Shown: positions 1 to 10,900 of the stretch, one piece after another
Numbering within the stretch: position 1 is the stretch's first letter
Layout of the letters: the number at the start of each line of letters is the position of its first letter
Assembly: GCF_050589705.1 (NCBI RefSeq)
Contig: NZ_JBNGOT010000003.1
Location: 62,001-126,000, forward strand
Length of the DNA: 64,000 nucleotides
Origin: Sunxiuqinia rutila
GTDB taxonomy: Bacteria > Bacteroidota > Bacteroidia > Bacteroidales > Prolixibacteraceae
Direction: 5' to 3'
Position numbers and translations under genes: made by a program
The notes under the pieces: model-generated
Seen by the model: only the letters and a program-made list of their open reading frames with translations
Databases searched by the model: none
Told to the model about the DNA's origin: nothing

Positions 1-999
1 AAACATAACCGGACGCGTTTCCCAGGCAACAGATGTTGGAGTCAGTTTTATTTCACCTGTTTTTGTAAAATGCGACTGGTCCATTTCGCAATAAATACCT
101 CCATTTTCAGCATACATCCCAAAGTTATCACACATAGTTGCAACGATATTACCATCTTCTGATACAAACGCACAGAGGTCTTCAACTTTTTTTCCCGGAG
201 GTGGGGCAAAAACGGGTACCATATGTTCAATATAAGGTCCTTCCAGGCTTTCTGCCACAGCTACTCCCAAAGAAGTATTGTCCATAAGTCTGCCATCAAT
301 TTCATAAAGTCTGGGACAATACATAAAGAACAAATAATATTTATCATTGTATTTAACCAGCGATGGATTATCAGTGCCGCGTAAACTACTATAGGATGGA
401 ACCCCCTCAACAAGCGACTTCTGCATTATCATGCCACAATCTTTCCAGGGCCCACCTGGCTTTTCAGCAATTCTCAATCCTATTTTTCCTTCAGCTCCGG
501 TGTTTATTCCAGGATAGGAAAGATAAGTCAATACATATTTTCCATCAATTCTTTTCACTTCTGGATTATGTGCTGTGTAGCGATTCCATACCCCCTCTTT
601 ATCTCCGCCTGGCCTGGATGGAATAATGTTCTTTACAAAAGAATAAGGACCTTCTGGATTCTCGGCAATGAAGTAATTCACTTCAGATTCTACATCCCAG
701 GCACCAAAACCGTATTCTGTTAACCACTGGCAAGCATACATATGATATTTACCATCATCTCCCTGAACGACTGAAGTCCCCCATGTATGATAATCTGGCC
801 TATCCAGGATGACGCCCAAATATTCTAAACGGTCAATAAACTCTCTGGAAATTTTAGGTGGAATTGCAGTATCTGTTGCATTAACCATTACTGCAGTTTT
901 TGTCTTTCCTGATTCAGAGTTTTTTTTTTGTTTGCAGGCAACCATATTCAAACTGCCCAGTATAAGAATGATAATACCAATTAAATATTTATTTTTCAT
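1..999 (-). CDS. GH43-like beta-propeller glycosidase lipoprotein (3' end outside window)
   Basis: The frame opens with ATG at 999 and stays open to base 1, giving 333 visible residues, so the C-terminus lies outside the window. The N-terminus is a lipoprotein signal with the lipid-accepting Cys at residue 22, so the protein is probably surface or periplasmic. Propeller blade repeats are visible: three copies of a Gly-Pro-Tyr/Trp turn (EGPYSF, GGPWKD, EGPYIE) and strands such as DGKYHMYA, DGKYVLTY and NDKYYLFF. This is the five-bladed propeller pattern of GH43/GH117-like enzymes; the exact family cannot be set. It is the last visible gene of the left polysaccharide locus and probably trims side-chain sugars. 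Confidence 0.72.
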   Translation of the reverse strand, partial: MKNKYLIGIIILILGSLNMVACKQKKNSESGKTKTAVMVNATDTAIPPKISREFIDRLEYLGVILDRPDYHTWGTSVVQGDDGKYHMYACQWLTEYGFGAWDVESEVNYFIAENPEGPYSFVKNIIPSRPGGDKEGVWNRYTAHNPEVKRIDGKYVLTYLSYPGINTGAEGKIGLRIAEKPGGPWKDCGMIMQKSLVEGVPSYSSLRGTDNPSLVKYNDKYYLFFMYCPRLYEIDGRLMDNTSLGVAVAESLEGPYIEHMVPVFAPPPGKKVEDLCAFVSEDGNIVATMCDNFGMYAENGGIYCEMDQSHFTKTGEIKLTPTSVAWETRPVMF

Positions 1000-1023
1000 C
1001 TGCTTTCATTTATAATTTTAAAA

Positions 1024-1090
1024 AACGTTTGATTAATAATTCTGCTCTTTCCCATGCACAGCTTCCTTAAAATATTTTGGTTATCATTTT
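1024..1090 (-). pseudogene. Decayed 3' tail of a GH95-like paralogue
   Basis: This stretch matches bases 2982-3049, the last codons and stop of the GH95-like gene, at roughly 85 percent identity with one single-base gap (aligned by eye). No long reading frame remains on either side. It lies between the GH29 gene and the GH43-like gene. The simplest reading is that a second GH95-like gene once sat here and was deleted, leaving its last 20 or so codons. Confidence 0.6.
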
Positions 1091-1206
1091 CCAATGCCTC
1101 CGCAAAGAGACTATTATTCTGTTCAACAATTTCACTTTTACATAAAACAATGGCCAGTAATTAGAGCAATAAAAGAGGTTCTATACGGAAGCATAATGAA
1201 CTGATT

Positions 1207-2964
1207 TTAATTAAAAATTACTTTTCTCAGGAATACCTTTTCATCCTGAACTTTATCAGCCAGATTAAAAATTACTTTAATTGAATTTTCGTTCATGGTT
1301 GGGTGTGCGCTAATGTTTAATTCCATACGTCCAAAAACCCGGTCGATTTTGCAAAAACCCGGAGTTTCAACCCCTTCCAACATTAATGCAGCTTCCGAAG
1401 GTTTATTTGTTGTACCGTTTACTTTATTGGCAACGAACAGTTCATATTGTCCGGGGCGGTCAATTATTTTAGATAAATCAACGGTAAACTGTCGCTCGTT
1501 TGTCGTTTCAGCAAAACCTGAAGCTTTTCCAACTTCCACCAAATCGATATATTCTTTCGACTGACCAGCCTCCCATGAATAACCAAAATCATCTTTATCG
1601 CTTTTTAGCCTGTCGTAGTTCTTTTTATCACCAACCATGTAAACAGCCAGTTTCTTTATCACAGGTGACGCTGCATATTCGTTGGCACAGAAACGTATTT
1701 TACGGACTTTTACGGGTTTAAATTTATCAATGCGTTTATGTCCTACTGAAATTCCTTTAACGATTTCAAACCAAGTGTTTCCGTCTTTGGAACCTTCAAG
1801 GGTATATTTCCTTACGCGTTCACCAAAGGCAATATCTTCCATGGTTATTACGTGGTCTATTTCAGTTACTTTTCCAAGGTCAAGTTCTACCGTTTTACCT
1901 TTTCCTGAAGTCTCTTTTATACTTTGTGAAAACCTTCTGCGAATCTCATCTCCCAATTGCTGATACAATTTCATATCGGCAGCGGGGATCAATCCGGATG
2001 TATCGGGTGCTGAGTTCAGTAAAAACACCCCACCTCTACCAACAGATTTGTAATAGTTCTCCACAAGCTGGTCCAATGATTTTAAATGCTTTTCGTTTTC
2101 CGGAGACCAGAACCAATAGTGGTCTTTTAAGGTGGTGTTTACCTCAAGGGGCATCCACATATCCCCATTGGGGTCGCTATGCGCAGCAGTTGCAGAACCG
2201 GTTCCTCCATCTTCCTTTTTAACGGTATTCCATGCCGGATACGGGGCATAGCCACGCTCATTTCCTACCCAACGGATATTTGCCATTGAACTACCGAAAA
2301 CAATCGCATTGGGGGCATATTTTTCTTTAATATCATCGATGGGGATAATACAGTTTCCATCAAACCATATTTCGGTTGCCTCGCCGTAACGCGATAACAC
2401 TTCTTCCCATTGCTGGCGAAGCACTTTATTGTATCCTTCTTGTTTTGCGGGGTCTTTGGTTCGTCCTGCTCCGCCCAGGTAAGCTCCCCAGGTTAAGTCG
2501 CCGGGATATACATAAATACCTAATTTAATTCCTCGTTGCCAGCAAGCATCTGATAATTCTTTAAGTACATCTCCCTTACCATTTTTATACGCAGTATTTC
2601 TTATACCGTAATCGGTAGTTTCAGTATTCCACCAACAAAAGCCACTGGAGTGTTTTGCAACAAACAGAACCATTTTAGCTCCAGAAGCTTCTGCTGCATC
2701 CAGCCACTGATTGACATCTAACTTCGAAGGATTGATTTTTTCAATTGGATAGGTGTGATTGCCTTGTTCAATTCCTTCCCAGGTACATGGGTCGAGGCAG
2801 ATAAACATGGTTTGTTCCATTTGCTGCCACAAGATTTGTTCGGGGGATGGTGTGGCCAATCTGTTTTTGGTTTGGGCATTTATCGTTACTCCGCCCCAGA
2901 TGATAAATGTACACAGCATTAATATTGCCTTATAATGAATTCCTAATATTCTTTTTTTATCCAT
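1207..2964 (-). CDS. Alpha-L-fucosidase, GH29, with C-terminal discoidin-like domain
   Basis: This 585-residue protein has a cleavable signal peptide (hydrophobic 13-30, cut near Ala30-Gln31). The catalytic barrel spans about residues 40-345. It carries the family motif KHSSGFCWW (104-112) and WFDG with the expected nucleophile Asp202. Glu236 in RWVGNERG is a plausible acid/base of the GH29-B type, but that is inferred. Residues about 355-465 look like an F5/8 type C (discoidin) module, and a further beta-sandwich follows. It should release terminal alpha-L-fucose in the periplasm or at the surface. It lies 26 bases downstream of the GH95-like gene, as part of the same operon. Confidence 0.88.
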   Translation of the reverse strand: MDKKRILGIHYKAILMLCTFIIWGGVTINAQTKNRLATPSPEQILWQQMEQTMFICLDPCTWEGIEQGNHTYPIEKINPSKLDVNQWLDAAEASGAKMVLFVAKHSSGFCWWNTETTDYGIRNTAYKNGKGDVLKELSDACWQRGIKLGIYVYPGDLTWGAYLGGAGRTKDPAKQEGYNKVLRQQWEEVLSRYGEATEIWFDGNCIIPIDDIKEKYAPNAIVFGSSMANIRWVGNERGYAPYPAWNTVKKEDGGTGSATAAHSDPNGDMWMPLEVNTTLKDHYWFWSPENEKHLKSLDQLVENYYKSVGRGGVFLLNSAPDTSGLIPAADMKLYQQLGDEIRRRFSQSIKETSGKGKTVELDLGKVTEIDHVITMEDIAFGERVRKYTLEGSKDGNTWFEIVKGISVGHKRIDKFKPVKVRKIRFCANEYAASPVIKKLAVYMVGDKKNYDRLKSDKDDFGYSWEAGQSKEYIDLVEVGKASGFAETTNERQFTVDLSKIIDRPGQYELFVANKVNGTTNKPSEAALMLEGVETPGFCKIDRVFGRMELNISAHPTMNENSIKVIFNLADKVQDEKVFLRKVIFN

Positions 2965-2990
2965 CTCTTTAATAATCTTTTAACGCTTGA

Positions 2991-5516
2991 TTAAAAATTC
3001 CGCTCTTTCCCAAGTACCGCTTCTTTAAAATATTTTGGTTTATCATTTCGAATACTTTTGAATACTGTTCTATTCATTGATGGCTTTGTTCCTTTCATCA
3101 CAATAACGTATTTTCCCAATGCTTCTGTGTCAAATACAATGAGACCATCCTTTTCCTTTTTTACCTTAACTACAGATTCATCATTCGCATTCAATACATC
3201 AACCCTTTGACCTGGCCAAGGATTAACCAATTTACAAGTACTTCCCTTTATACTTTCTATTTGAACCGCTGCAACAATTCCTTCTTTCATTTCCGACGAA
3301 ACGATAAATGTTCCCCTTGCCCGAAGTTTAAATGCCGGATTCCAACCTTCCGGAACCGCTGGAAAAACCCGGATTTTACCTTCATTACTTTGCAATAACA
3401 TCTCATTGATTGTTGAAGTACATATGCTCATTGGTTCTAATCCACATTGGATAAACGGCTTTGCAGGATGCCCCTTTTCGTATTTACATCGCTCATCATA
3501 AAGATAGTCACGCTGAGTGGTAATATCCGGTGTTTTAACGGAGTCTGCATACAGAGACAAATAGTACCAATGGTCAATGTTATAAAAAAGGCCCTGTGGA
3601 AAGTGTTGCAAACGTCGAACCTGATTGGTTATCCGCTCCAAAGCAACTTCGCCTAAACCCAAGCGGGCCGCCACTATCGGATCGGGTGATATCGCATTTT
3701 TCGAAGGTGAATGGCTCTTTACAACATTGGCAGCAGCATTGTACTCCCGGCTCCCTTTTTGGTCAATGCCAATAATATTTGCAGGAAAGACCAACGAAGT
3801 GTTAGCGCTGAAATGATTGGTCCAGTCTCCATAGTCTTCTTTTTTAGGATAAACCGATCCATCCTGGTTATAGCCCAGTTGCATAATTTCTCCAATCCCT
3901 TCTTCTTCCCGGAAAGGAATAGGCCACAAATGGTCAATGATATGCTGCCATTCTTTAACTTTTTTATTGTCTCTTTCCAGTATTTTTGCAGAAGAAATGC
4001 AGGCAGTCATCGTTGAAATGATCATATTACGGTCTGTAATCGTATTCTTCAGATTGTTAGAACGTGGACTCTCATACGGCTGCGAAGGAGATATAAAAAA
4101 CTCTTTTTTTGATTCATCCCATTGTAAGGTCTGTACATAAAATTCAGCAGCTTTCTTCAAAAAAGGATAGGCTTTCTTTTCTAAAAATACAGTATCACAG
4201 GTATATTGAAAGTATTCCCAAAAGAATCCGGCAATCTGACTGGCAGGGGTGAAATTGTTAATCATATCCCCTCTGTTCCAGAAAGTCATACTACCCAAAA
4301 AATCATGTGCCTCACTCCAAAGAATGGAATTATCTGCGCCCCTCATTTTGGCATGTTTTTCCGCTTCCGGCATAATCCGGTAATAAGTGTTTAAATACGG
4401 AAGCATTAATTCGCAATCATTCTGCGGTGCCAATCCCCAGTATTGTTGCTGTGTGTTCCAATGGTGAGGTGTTACCCAATTTCTCACATCATGGTTCCAG
4501 TTCCATAGCCCGCCATTAAAAACAACCGGATATTTCCCCCTTGAACTACTTGCCATCAAATACCTGCGGAGGTAATAAATATTTTCAAGGTAATCATCTC
4601 CAATATGCACAAAGGACTGGTTCCAGAAATCCTTCCACCATTGCGAGTGAAGGTTCTTCTCATTTTCAATTCCATTATTCTCAGCCTCGTTTAACAACTC
4701 AATTGCGGTTTGCGTTGGTGTTTCCGATTCATTGGAAGTGACCAGTGAAACCATCAAAAGAATGTCATGCTCCCTATTAACCTTGGTTTCAAGTTCGACC
4801 CTGTTTGAACTTATCTTTTGTGCTTCAACACCATCCCCAATCAAACGGCATGCAACTGAAAAATTTAGCCCACTAAGACTTTCTTCCAATACAATGTCGG
4901 TTCCAATAATTTTTGAATATGTATTTCCTAAACCAATTTCCGAATTTTTTGTATAGCCGCCATACCAGCCGGGAAAAGCCCTGCTTCCCCAGCGTTCGAG
5001 CGAAGTACGAATTTTCGTTTTACCGTTGTTTATATTCTTCGAACTTATCCGGATAAACCAAACATTTTTATTGGCAGAAATCCATGTCTGGATGTTATTT
5101 TCCTGAAATGGTGTTTTGACATTAAAAGTAGCTTCGGCATCTTTTAACGATAGTCGCCCGTCAAAATCGTTGAGGTATAACCACTCAAAAGTGGGCGTCC
5201 CAAAATCAATATTAAGACGAGCTCCTCCACGCAAGGTGGCGCCGGCTTCTGCATTGGGCTGGTCAAACAGATCGTTTTTATTGATTTGGATTTCTATCCC
5301 ATTTTTATGGTTCCACACCATTCCTCCAAGGTCACCATTACCTATAGGGAAACCTTCAAAACCTTCATAAGCTGGAGTTCTATAAACAATATCATGTTTG
5401 TTGAGATAAGTTGCATTATCAACTTTAAATATTGAGGAATTTATTTGTCCCAGTGTACTAAAATAAAAAAACAAAAGGCAAATAAATGCCATCAACTTGA
5501 CTTTACTTATCTTCAT
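2991..5516 (-). CDS. GH95-like / DUF5703-type glycoside hydrolase
   Basis: About 841 residues from the ATG at 5516, chosen because it begins a clean signal peptide (MKISKVKLMAF..., cut near residue 24); an in-frame start at 5573 would add 19 residues ahead of it. The N-terminal beta-sandwich has the GFPIGNGDLGGMVW pattern typical of GH95 and DUF5703 proteins. The middle is an (alpha/alpha)6 barrel with FNGGLWNWNHD and a following TPHHWNTQQQYWGL block that resemble GH95 active-site segments. GH95 members are alpha-L-fucosidases or alpha-L-galactosidases; this one is divergent, so substrate is uncertain. It partners the GH29 gene immediately downstream. Confidence 0.75.
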   Translation of the reverse strand: MKISKVKLMAFICLLFFYFSTLGQINSSIFKVDNATYLNKHDIVYRTPAYEGFEGFPIGNGDLGGMVWNHKNGIEIQINKNDLFDQPNAEAGATLRGGARLNIDFGTPTFEWLYLNDFDGRLSLKDAEATFNVKTPFQENNIQTWISANKNVWFIRISSKNINNGKTKIRTSLERWGSRAFPGWYGGYTKNSEIGLGNTYSKIIGTDIVLEESLSGLNFSVACRLIGDGVEAQKISSNRVELETKVNREHDILLMVSLVTSNESETPTQTAIELLNEAENNGIENEKNLHSQWWKDFWNQSFVHIGDDYLENIYYLRRYLMASSSRGKYPVVFNGGLWNWNHDVRNWVTPHHWNTQQQYWGLAPQNDCELMLPYLNTYYRIMPEAEKHAKMRGADNSILWSEAHDFLGSMTFWNRGDMINNFTPASQIAGFFWEYFQYTCDTVFLEKKAYPFLKKAAEFYVQTLQWDESKKEFFISPSQPYESPRSNNLKNTITDRNMIISTMTACISSAKILERDNKKVKEWQHIIDHLWPIPFREEEGIGEIMQLGYNQDGSVYPKKEDYGDWTNHFSANTSLVFPANIIGIDQKGSREYNAAANVVKSHSPSKNAISPDPIVAARLGLGEVALERITNQVRRLQHFPQGLFYNIDHWYYLSLYADSVKTPDITTQRDYLYDERCKYEKGHPAKPFIQCGLEPMSICTSTINEMLLQSNEGKIRVFPAVPEGWNPAFKLRARGTFIVSSEMKEGIVAAVQIESIKGSTCKLVNPWPGQRVDVLNANDESVVKVKKEKDGLIVFDTEALGKYVIVMKGTKPSMNRTVFKSIRNDKPKYFKEAVLGKERNF

Positions 5517-5537
5517 ATTATTAATTTTAAAATAATA

Positions 5538-5569
5538 ATTCGAAGCAACAACTAATACATGCTTCGAAT
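5538..5569 (-). repeat. Perfect 10-bp inverted repeat ahead of the GH95-like gene
   Basis: The arms ATTCGAAGCA (5538-5547) and TGCTTCGAAT (5560-5569) are perfectly complementary with a 12-base spacer. They lie 22 bases before the ATG at 5516, between the lipoprotein gene and the GH95-like gene. No U-run follows on the transcribed strand, so it is not a simple terminator. It could be an RNA processing or stability hairpin or an operator. Confidence 0.6.
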
Positions 5570-5700
5570 ACAAACAATAGCTTATAATGAAAAACTTAAG
5601 ATAATGTCATTGTATAAAGAACATTAATACTCGACTTCAAAATGACAAAATGGATATGAATAAAACGCAGTCTCATCCATACCCATTAAAGTCTAACTAA

Positions 5701-6165
5701 CTAGTTTAAGACTGTAGTTATTTCAAAAATTTTGGTTGTTTTACCATCAGCAGCAACAACCTTATAACTAACCTTGCCTGAATAGTCTCCTGGGCTACCA
5801 AGCCTGGGAGAGCCATCAAGCGGGCTTATGGTTGCAGCTGTAGATATCTCTGCTTTACCAGTGATACTAGACAGCTTAATATCTTTATCTGTTTGTGATT
5901 TGTTTATGGTTACTTTTCCCTCAACAGTCCCTCCTGACTCACTTAATACTTCGAATGAACAAGCTGATTTAAGATCTGTAAACTCTACTTGTTCATAAGA
6001 AGAACCATCCGGATACTGTTTGGTTATAATTTCTCGGTATTCAAACCAAAAATCTGTCATTTCAGCTTCTTCAAAGGTAGGCAGTTCATCCAAGCCCATC
6101 CGACAAGAACTGAAAGCCAGTAAAACCACAATAAAAGTCAAGAAATATATTTTATTTTTTTTCAT
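5701..6165 (-). CDS. Small SusD-adjacent lipoprotein of unknown function
   Basis: About 154 residues from the ATG at 6165, which starts a lipoprotein signal (MKKNKIYFLTF, then AFSSC with the Cys at about residue 21); an in-frame ATG at 6186 would add seven residues. The mature part is a single beta-rich domain, with a FEEAEMTDFWFEYRE segment after the lipid anchor. It resembles the DUF5018-type lipoproteins encoded next to SusD genes, but the family assignment is from memory. It lies between susD and the first glycosidase gene, 32 bases after susD ends, so a surface glycan-binding accessory role is likely. Confidence 0.6.
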   Translation of the reverse strand: MKKNKIYFLTFIVVLLAFSSCRMGLDELPTFEEAEMTDFWFEYREIITKQYPDGSSYEQVEFTDLKSACSFEVLSESGGTVEGKVTINKSQTDKDIKLSSITGKAEISTAATISPLDGSPRLGSPGDYSGKVSYKVVAADGKTTKIFEITTVLN

Positions 6166-6197
6166 CTTATTTTTTTTTAAAATCATTACAAATTATA

Positions 6198-7940
6198 CTA
6201 CCAGCCAGGGTTCTGAGGTGCTAAATTTGGATTTTCCTGCATTTCACTTCTGGGAACAGGAAAATAAAAGCGCTTTTGAGTAAATACCCGAGGTGCAAAA
6301 ACACCACCGTTGTTATATACCTTATTTTCAATTGTATTGTAAAAATCCTGATCGCCACTAACAAAATCTCCGTTTACCGTGAGTACTGCATAGGTAGATC
6401 CATCAGAACTGATATCGATATACGTTGGTTCAACGTTTAATTCAGGTACTGTATTCAGATTTTCAGCTTTTGCCCAACGGATAAGGTCCCAATAACGGTG
6501 CAATTCAAACGCTAGTTCACAACGTCTTTCATTCTTATATACCTCTAATATATTTGCTATAGAAGTAACTTCAGGCAATTGGCCATGGATTGTACGCGTT
6601 GCATTTATGTATGGTAATGCATCACCTTCTTTTCCTGTCCTGATTAAAGCTTCGGCATAATTCAGATAGACTTCAGACACACGGATTAATGGCCAATGAT
6701 ATTCTTGCGGACGTGGAGGCCATCCAAAGTTAGCAAGGTCGTCATACATCCCTTTTCTGAACAAATAGCCGGTCATTGCCCTATGGAGGTTACGGGTCAT
6801 TTGCGAACGATGTGCCCAATAGGGAGGACGTATGTTAATTGTATCGCCAGAATAAATTGCACCATCGTAAATTAATGTGGCATAGAAACGATTGTCCCTA
6901 TTTTTGTACATCCAGGCTGTTGCCATTTCACCATCGTCTTTATGCTGTTGCCATAGATTGGTTTCCCACCATTTTTTAGCTACTCCATCATCATCAATCA
7001 TCAAAAAAGCATCAGCTAAATCTTGAGTCGGATATTGCATTGCCCAGCCATAATAACTTGGTTCATAGTCATTAATTGTTTCTGGCTTGTCGTTTTCTCC
7101 ATTTGCCAGGGGCAAACGGTATTGCATTGGTGTATTTTCCATATGCAATCCATCTGAATCTCCATAACGAACAAAAATATTATCTGAAGAATTTACTCCG
7201 CCAAAATTATTATGTATCCCATTAAAATCAGGATCAATCGCATAGCCATAATTCTCTTTTACGTTTATAAAATCATTGGCTTCTGTAATTACCTCATTGT
7301 AGCGTAAACCATGCAACAATACCCTTACAAGGAAAGCGTGTGCTGCAGCCCTGTTTAATCTTCCTTTCGGAGAAGTTTGTGGTAAATTGTCTTTAGCATA
7401 TTTTAGGTCTTCAACCATAAAGTCAATCATTTCTGATTCGGATGTCCTAGGTAATTTCATATCTTCAGTAGGTTCCAATACACGATCTACTTTCATTACT
7501 CCACCAAATCGCCTTACCATCCAAAAGTAAGTCATTGCCCTTAACATTTTTGCTTCTGCCAACGACTCCTTTTGTTCTTGCTCACTTAGCACCTCACTTT
7601 TCTCAAGTTCTGTAATTGCCTGGTTGCACAAACGGATCTTGCCATATTGGTTCCATCCTGCATTGTATGAATCATCAATCACTTCTTGCGTTACTGAACG
7701 GTTAAAATCAGAGTGTATATCGTCAGACCAATCATCCTCACTTTGAAAATTGAATGTGTACATCGGTATCACCTGGGCATATACATCGGCCATATAACCA
7801 TCAATCAAGCCTTTACTTCCCCAAACATCTGCACTGGATATTTTATCCAACGGCTTTTTATCCAATAGATCATCCTGGCAACCTGCAACAATTATTATTG
7901 AAAAAGCCAGAAATGCAATATATTTTATTTTATTTTTCAT
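6198..7940 (-). CDS. SusD/RagB family outer-membrane glycan-binding lipoprotein
   Basis: This 580-residue protein has a lipoprotein signal with Cys21 (SIIIVAGC). Its N-terminal helical TPR-like region (LCNQAITELEK; AKMLRAMTYFWMVRRFGGV) and C-terminal RYWDLIRW and VPRSEMQENPNL signatures are typical of SusD proteins. It forms the substrate-capturing lid over the SusC barrel encoded just upstream. The gene starts 12 bases after susC ends, so the two are co-transcribed. The ligand is not determined; the downstream enzymes suggest a fucosylated glycan. Confidence 0.93.
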   Translation of the reverse strand: MKNKIKYIAFLAFSIIIVAGCQDDLLDKKPLDKISSADVWGSKGLIDGYMADVYAQVIPMYTFNFQSEDDWSDDIHSDFNRSVTQEVIDDSYNAGWNQYGKIRLCNQAITELEKSEVLSEQEQKESLAEAKMLRAMTYFWMVRRFGGVMKVDRVLEPTEDMKLPRTSESEMIDFMVEDLKYAKDNLPQTSPKGRLNRAAAHAFLVRVLLHGLRYNEVITEANDFINVKENYGYAIDPDFNGIHNNFGGVNSSDNIFVRYGDSDGLHMENTPMQYRLPLANGENDKPETINDYEPSYYGWAMQYPTQDLADAFLMIDDDGVAKKWWETNLWQQHKDDGEMATAWMYKNRDNRFYATLIYDGAIYSGDTINIRPPYWAHRSQMTRNLHRAMTGYLFRKGMYDDLANFGWPPRPQEYHWPLIRVSEVYLNYAEALIRTGKEGDALPYINATRTIHGQLPEVTSIANILEVYKNERRCELAFELHRYWDLIRWAKAENLNTVPELNVEPTYIDISSDGSTYAVLTVNGDFVSGDQDFYNTIENKVYNNGGVFAPRVFTQKRFYFPVPRSEMQENPNLAPQNPGW

Positions 7941-7952
7941 TTCTATTTTCTC

Positions 7953-10900
7953 TTAAAATTTAACATTTAAACCAATAGACATAACCTTTTCAACTGGGTA
8001 ACCATACCCAAAACCGTCACTTGCTTCCGGATCAAATATCCCATCAACTTTTGGGGCATAGGTTAATAAATTGGTACCATTAACAAATACACGAAGATCG
8101 TTAATACCAACCTTTTGTAGTTGTGGCATTTTGAAGTTATAGCCTAACTCAATATTTTTCAACCTTACATAGCTCAATGTTAACAACCATGCATCAGAAG
8201 TTGGCCCCACATTATTTTCTCTTTTTCCTGTTGGATTAATCCGTGGGAATCTTGCATTGGGATTGCCAGAGGTCCAAACATCGGTTTGTGGTTTTACAGT
8301 TAAAAGGTCTGCTCCTCCATCATCGTAAGAGTATCTGCCGTCTAGCCACATATCGAAATTACTGGCTCCCTGAATAACTGCCGACATGTAAAAACCACGA
8401 TACGATGCACCAAGATTGATCCCATAGTAATAGTCAGGAGAACCTCCGTTTCCAATCCTTCCAAAATCATCGCCATTAATTTGCCCGTCTCCATTAAGGT
8501 CTTTATATTTTAAATCGCCCGGAAGCAAATCAACTGAACCTAAGCGACGTGGACTATTTAAAATATCTTGATTTGTGTTATAATACCCTAAACTAGAATA
8601 TCCTGTCCCAGTATAGTTTGATTCGTATGTCTCACGGGTTCTTGGATTTTTCAACGATGATTCCGATTCATCTGGCTTAAGTTCCCAGAAACTTTCATAA
8701 TGAGTTAGGTTAAAACCTAATGAATATTCCAGGTCACCAATTTTATCGTTCCAATTTAAATTTATTTCGTAGCCACCGCGACGAGTTGAACCATAGTTAA
8801 TTTTTGGCAATGAAGTTCCCAAAGGCGTAGTATAAACATCCTCCGGATTTGCCAAATAACCATTTGTTCGATAATAAAAACCATCAAATACAGTTTTTAA
8901 ACGGTTATTAAAAAAATCTGTCTCTAAACCAACATTGTAACTTTTTTGGGTGTACCAGGTAATATTTCCCGCAGGTAATCCATTGTCACTATAACCTCCA
9001 ATCCATGATCCGCCCCAAAAATAACGCTTTTCTACTGGTTGAAATGTTGAAAGGAATGCAAACCGCGCAACTGCATCGTTTCCTGTTTCACCATAAGATG
9101 CACGAAGCTTCATATTGTTGATAATTGATTCGGAGATTAGATTTTTATAGAAACTTTCTTCAGAAATCCTCCATCCTAAACCAATAGAAGGAAAAAATCC
9201 CCAACGATCATCTTCCCGAAAACGTTCTGATCCATCATAACGAAAACTGGCAGATAGCAGGTATTTATCTTTATAATCATAGCCTAAACGCCCAATATAT
9301 CCCCTTCGCGCATATTCATCGCCACTTCCTGAGTTGGTGAGTCCGTCCTGAGGGCCGGCAAACAAATAATCAATAGCATCTGAAACATAATCCCTCCTAG
9401 AAGCAGAGAGGTTAGAATAATAACCTTCAGATTCTTCATAAAAAAGAGAGAGATCCAGATTGTGATCACCAAAAGTCCTTTCGTATTTTATAAATGACTG
9501 CAAAGTATAATTCCTTGATGTTGCCCTTGATTCAGATAATGTTGGCGCTGACTGCTCATTTTTATCTCCTGCGTTGGAATATACAGGCTGTAAAGTCCGC
9601 CATTGTTTAGATTTGCTAAAATTAAGGTTGTAATTGGTCATAAAACCAAGCTGCATTCCTTTAACCCAAGGCACATCCCATGTAACTGTAGAAATTCCGT
9701 TAAAATAACGATTCCATGAATTATTATAACCGTTAGCCGGATCGGTTTCATAAGCCGGATTATTAGTTGAGTTGATTGCCAAATAGCGGCCTTGTTCATC
9801 ATAAGGCTTTTGATATGGCAATGTGTTGTTCACATGTCCAAAAATAAACCAGTACGAAAAAGGAACATCTTTATAATCAGTAAATGTACTTCTGACTGTA
9901 AAATCAAATTTCAGCCCTAATTTGTCGTATGACTTACCGACCTTTGATAAAAAGTTATATTTTTTAAGATTATGTGCATCACTGGATTTGTATGCACTTC
10001 CCTGTTCTTGAAACGACAGCGAGAACAAATAATCTATAGATTCCTCTTTGCCACTTACGCTTAGGTTGTGCCTTTGTGATGGTGCCGGTTTAAATACTTC
10101 ATCCCACCAATTGGTAGACGGATAATTGGGATCTGTCCCATCTTTGAATTTTTGCAACGCTTCATCATTCCAAGGCTTGGTAATTCCATACATGCCTGCA
10201 ATTTCATTGTTAAACGAAGCATAATCGTAAGAAGACAGAAAATCTGGTTTCAATGCCGGAGTTGAAGTACTAAACAAATTAGAATAACTAATGCTGTTCC
10301 CTTTTGCCTCTTTTGTTGTAACCAAAACTACTCCATTTGCAGCCCTTGATCCATAAATAGCAGACGCACCAGCATCTTTTAAAATTGAAATGTCCTGAAC
10401 ATCGTTCGGACTAAGGTTTGCATAATCATTTTTAAAACTAACCACCCCATCAATTACATACAAAGGTTCACCTCCGCCCCTAATAGATATTGAAGGGACA
10501 TCGTTGCCAGGACCACCACCACTTTGTTTCAAAATAACACCAGGTGAAACACCTGCCAATGCTTGTCCCATATTTGAGTAGGAAGCATTCTCAAGTTTTT
10601 CTGCATCTACTTTTGATATTGAATTTAGCACTTTTCTTTTGCTCTTGGTTCCATAACCAATCGCCACTACTTCTTCTAAACCAATAGCATCGGGTTCCAT
10701 GGTTACATTAATTCTATTCTGCCGACCAATGACAAGCTCCTGCGTTCGCATCCCCACAAACGAAAAATGAAGTATTTCGCCGGCAGATACATTTGAAATA
10801 GAATAATTTCCATCCATATTGGTAACTGTCCCCTGCGTTGTTCCTTTTACAAGTACCGTTACACCAGGTAATGGCAAGCCTTCCTCATCAACCACTTTTC

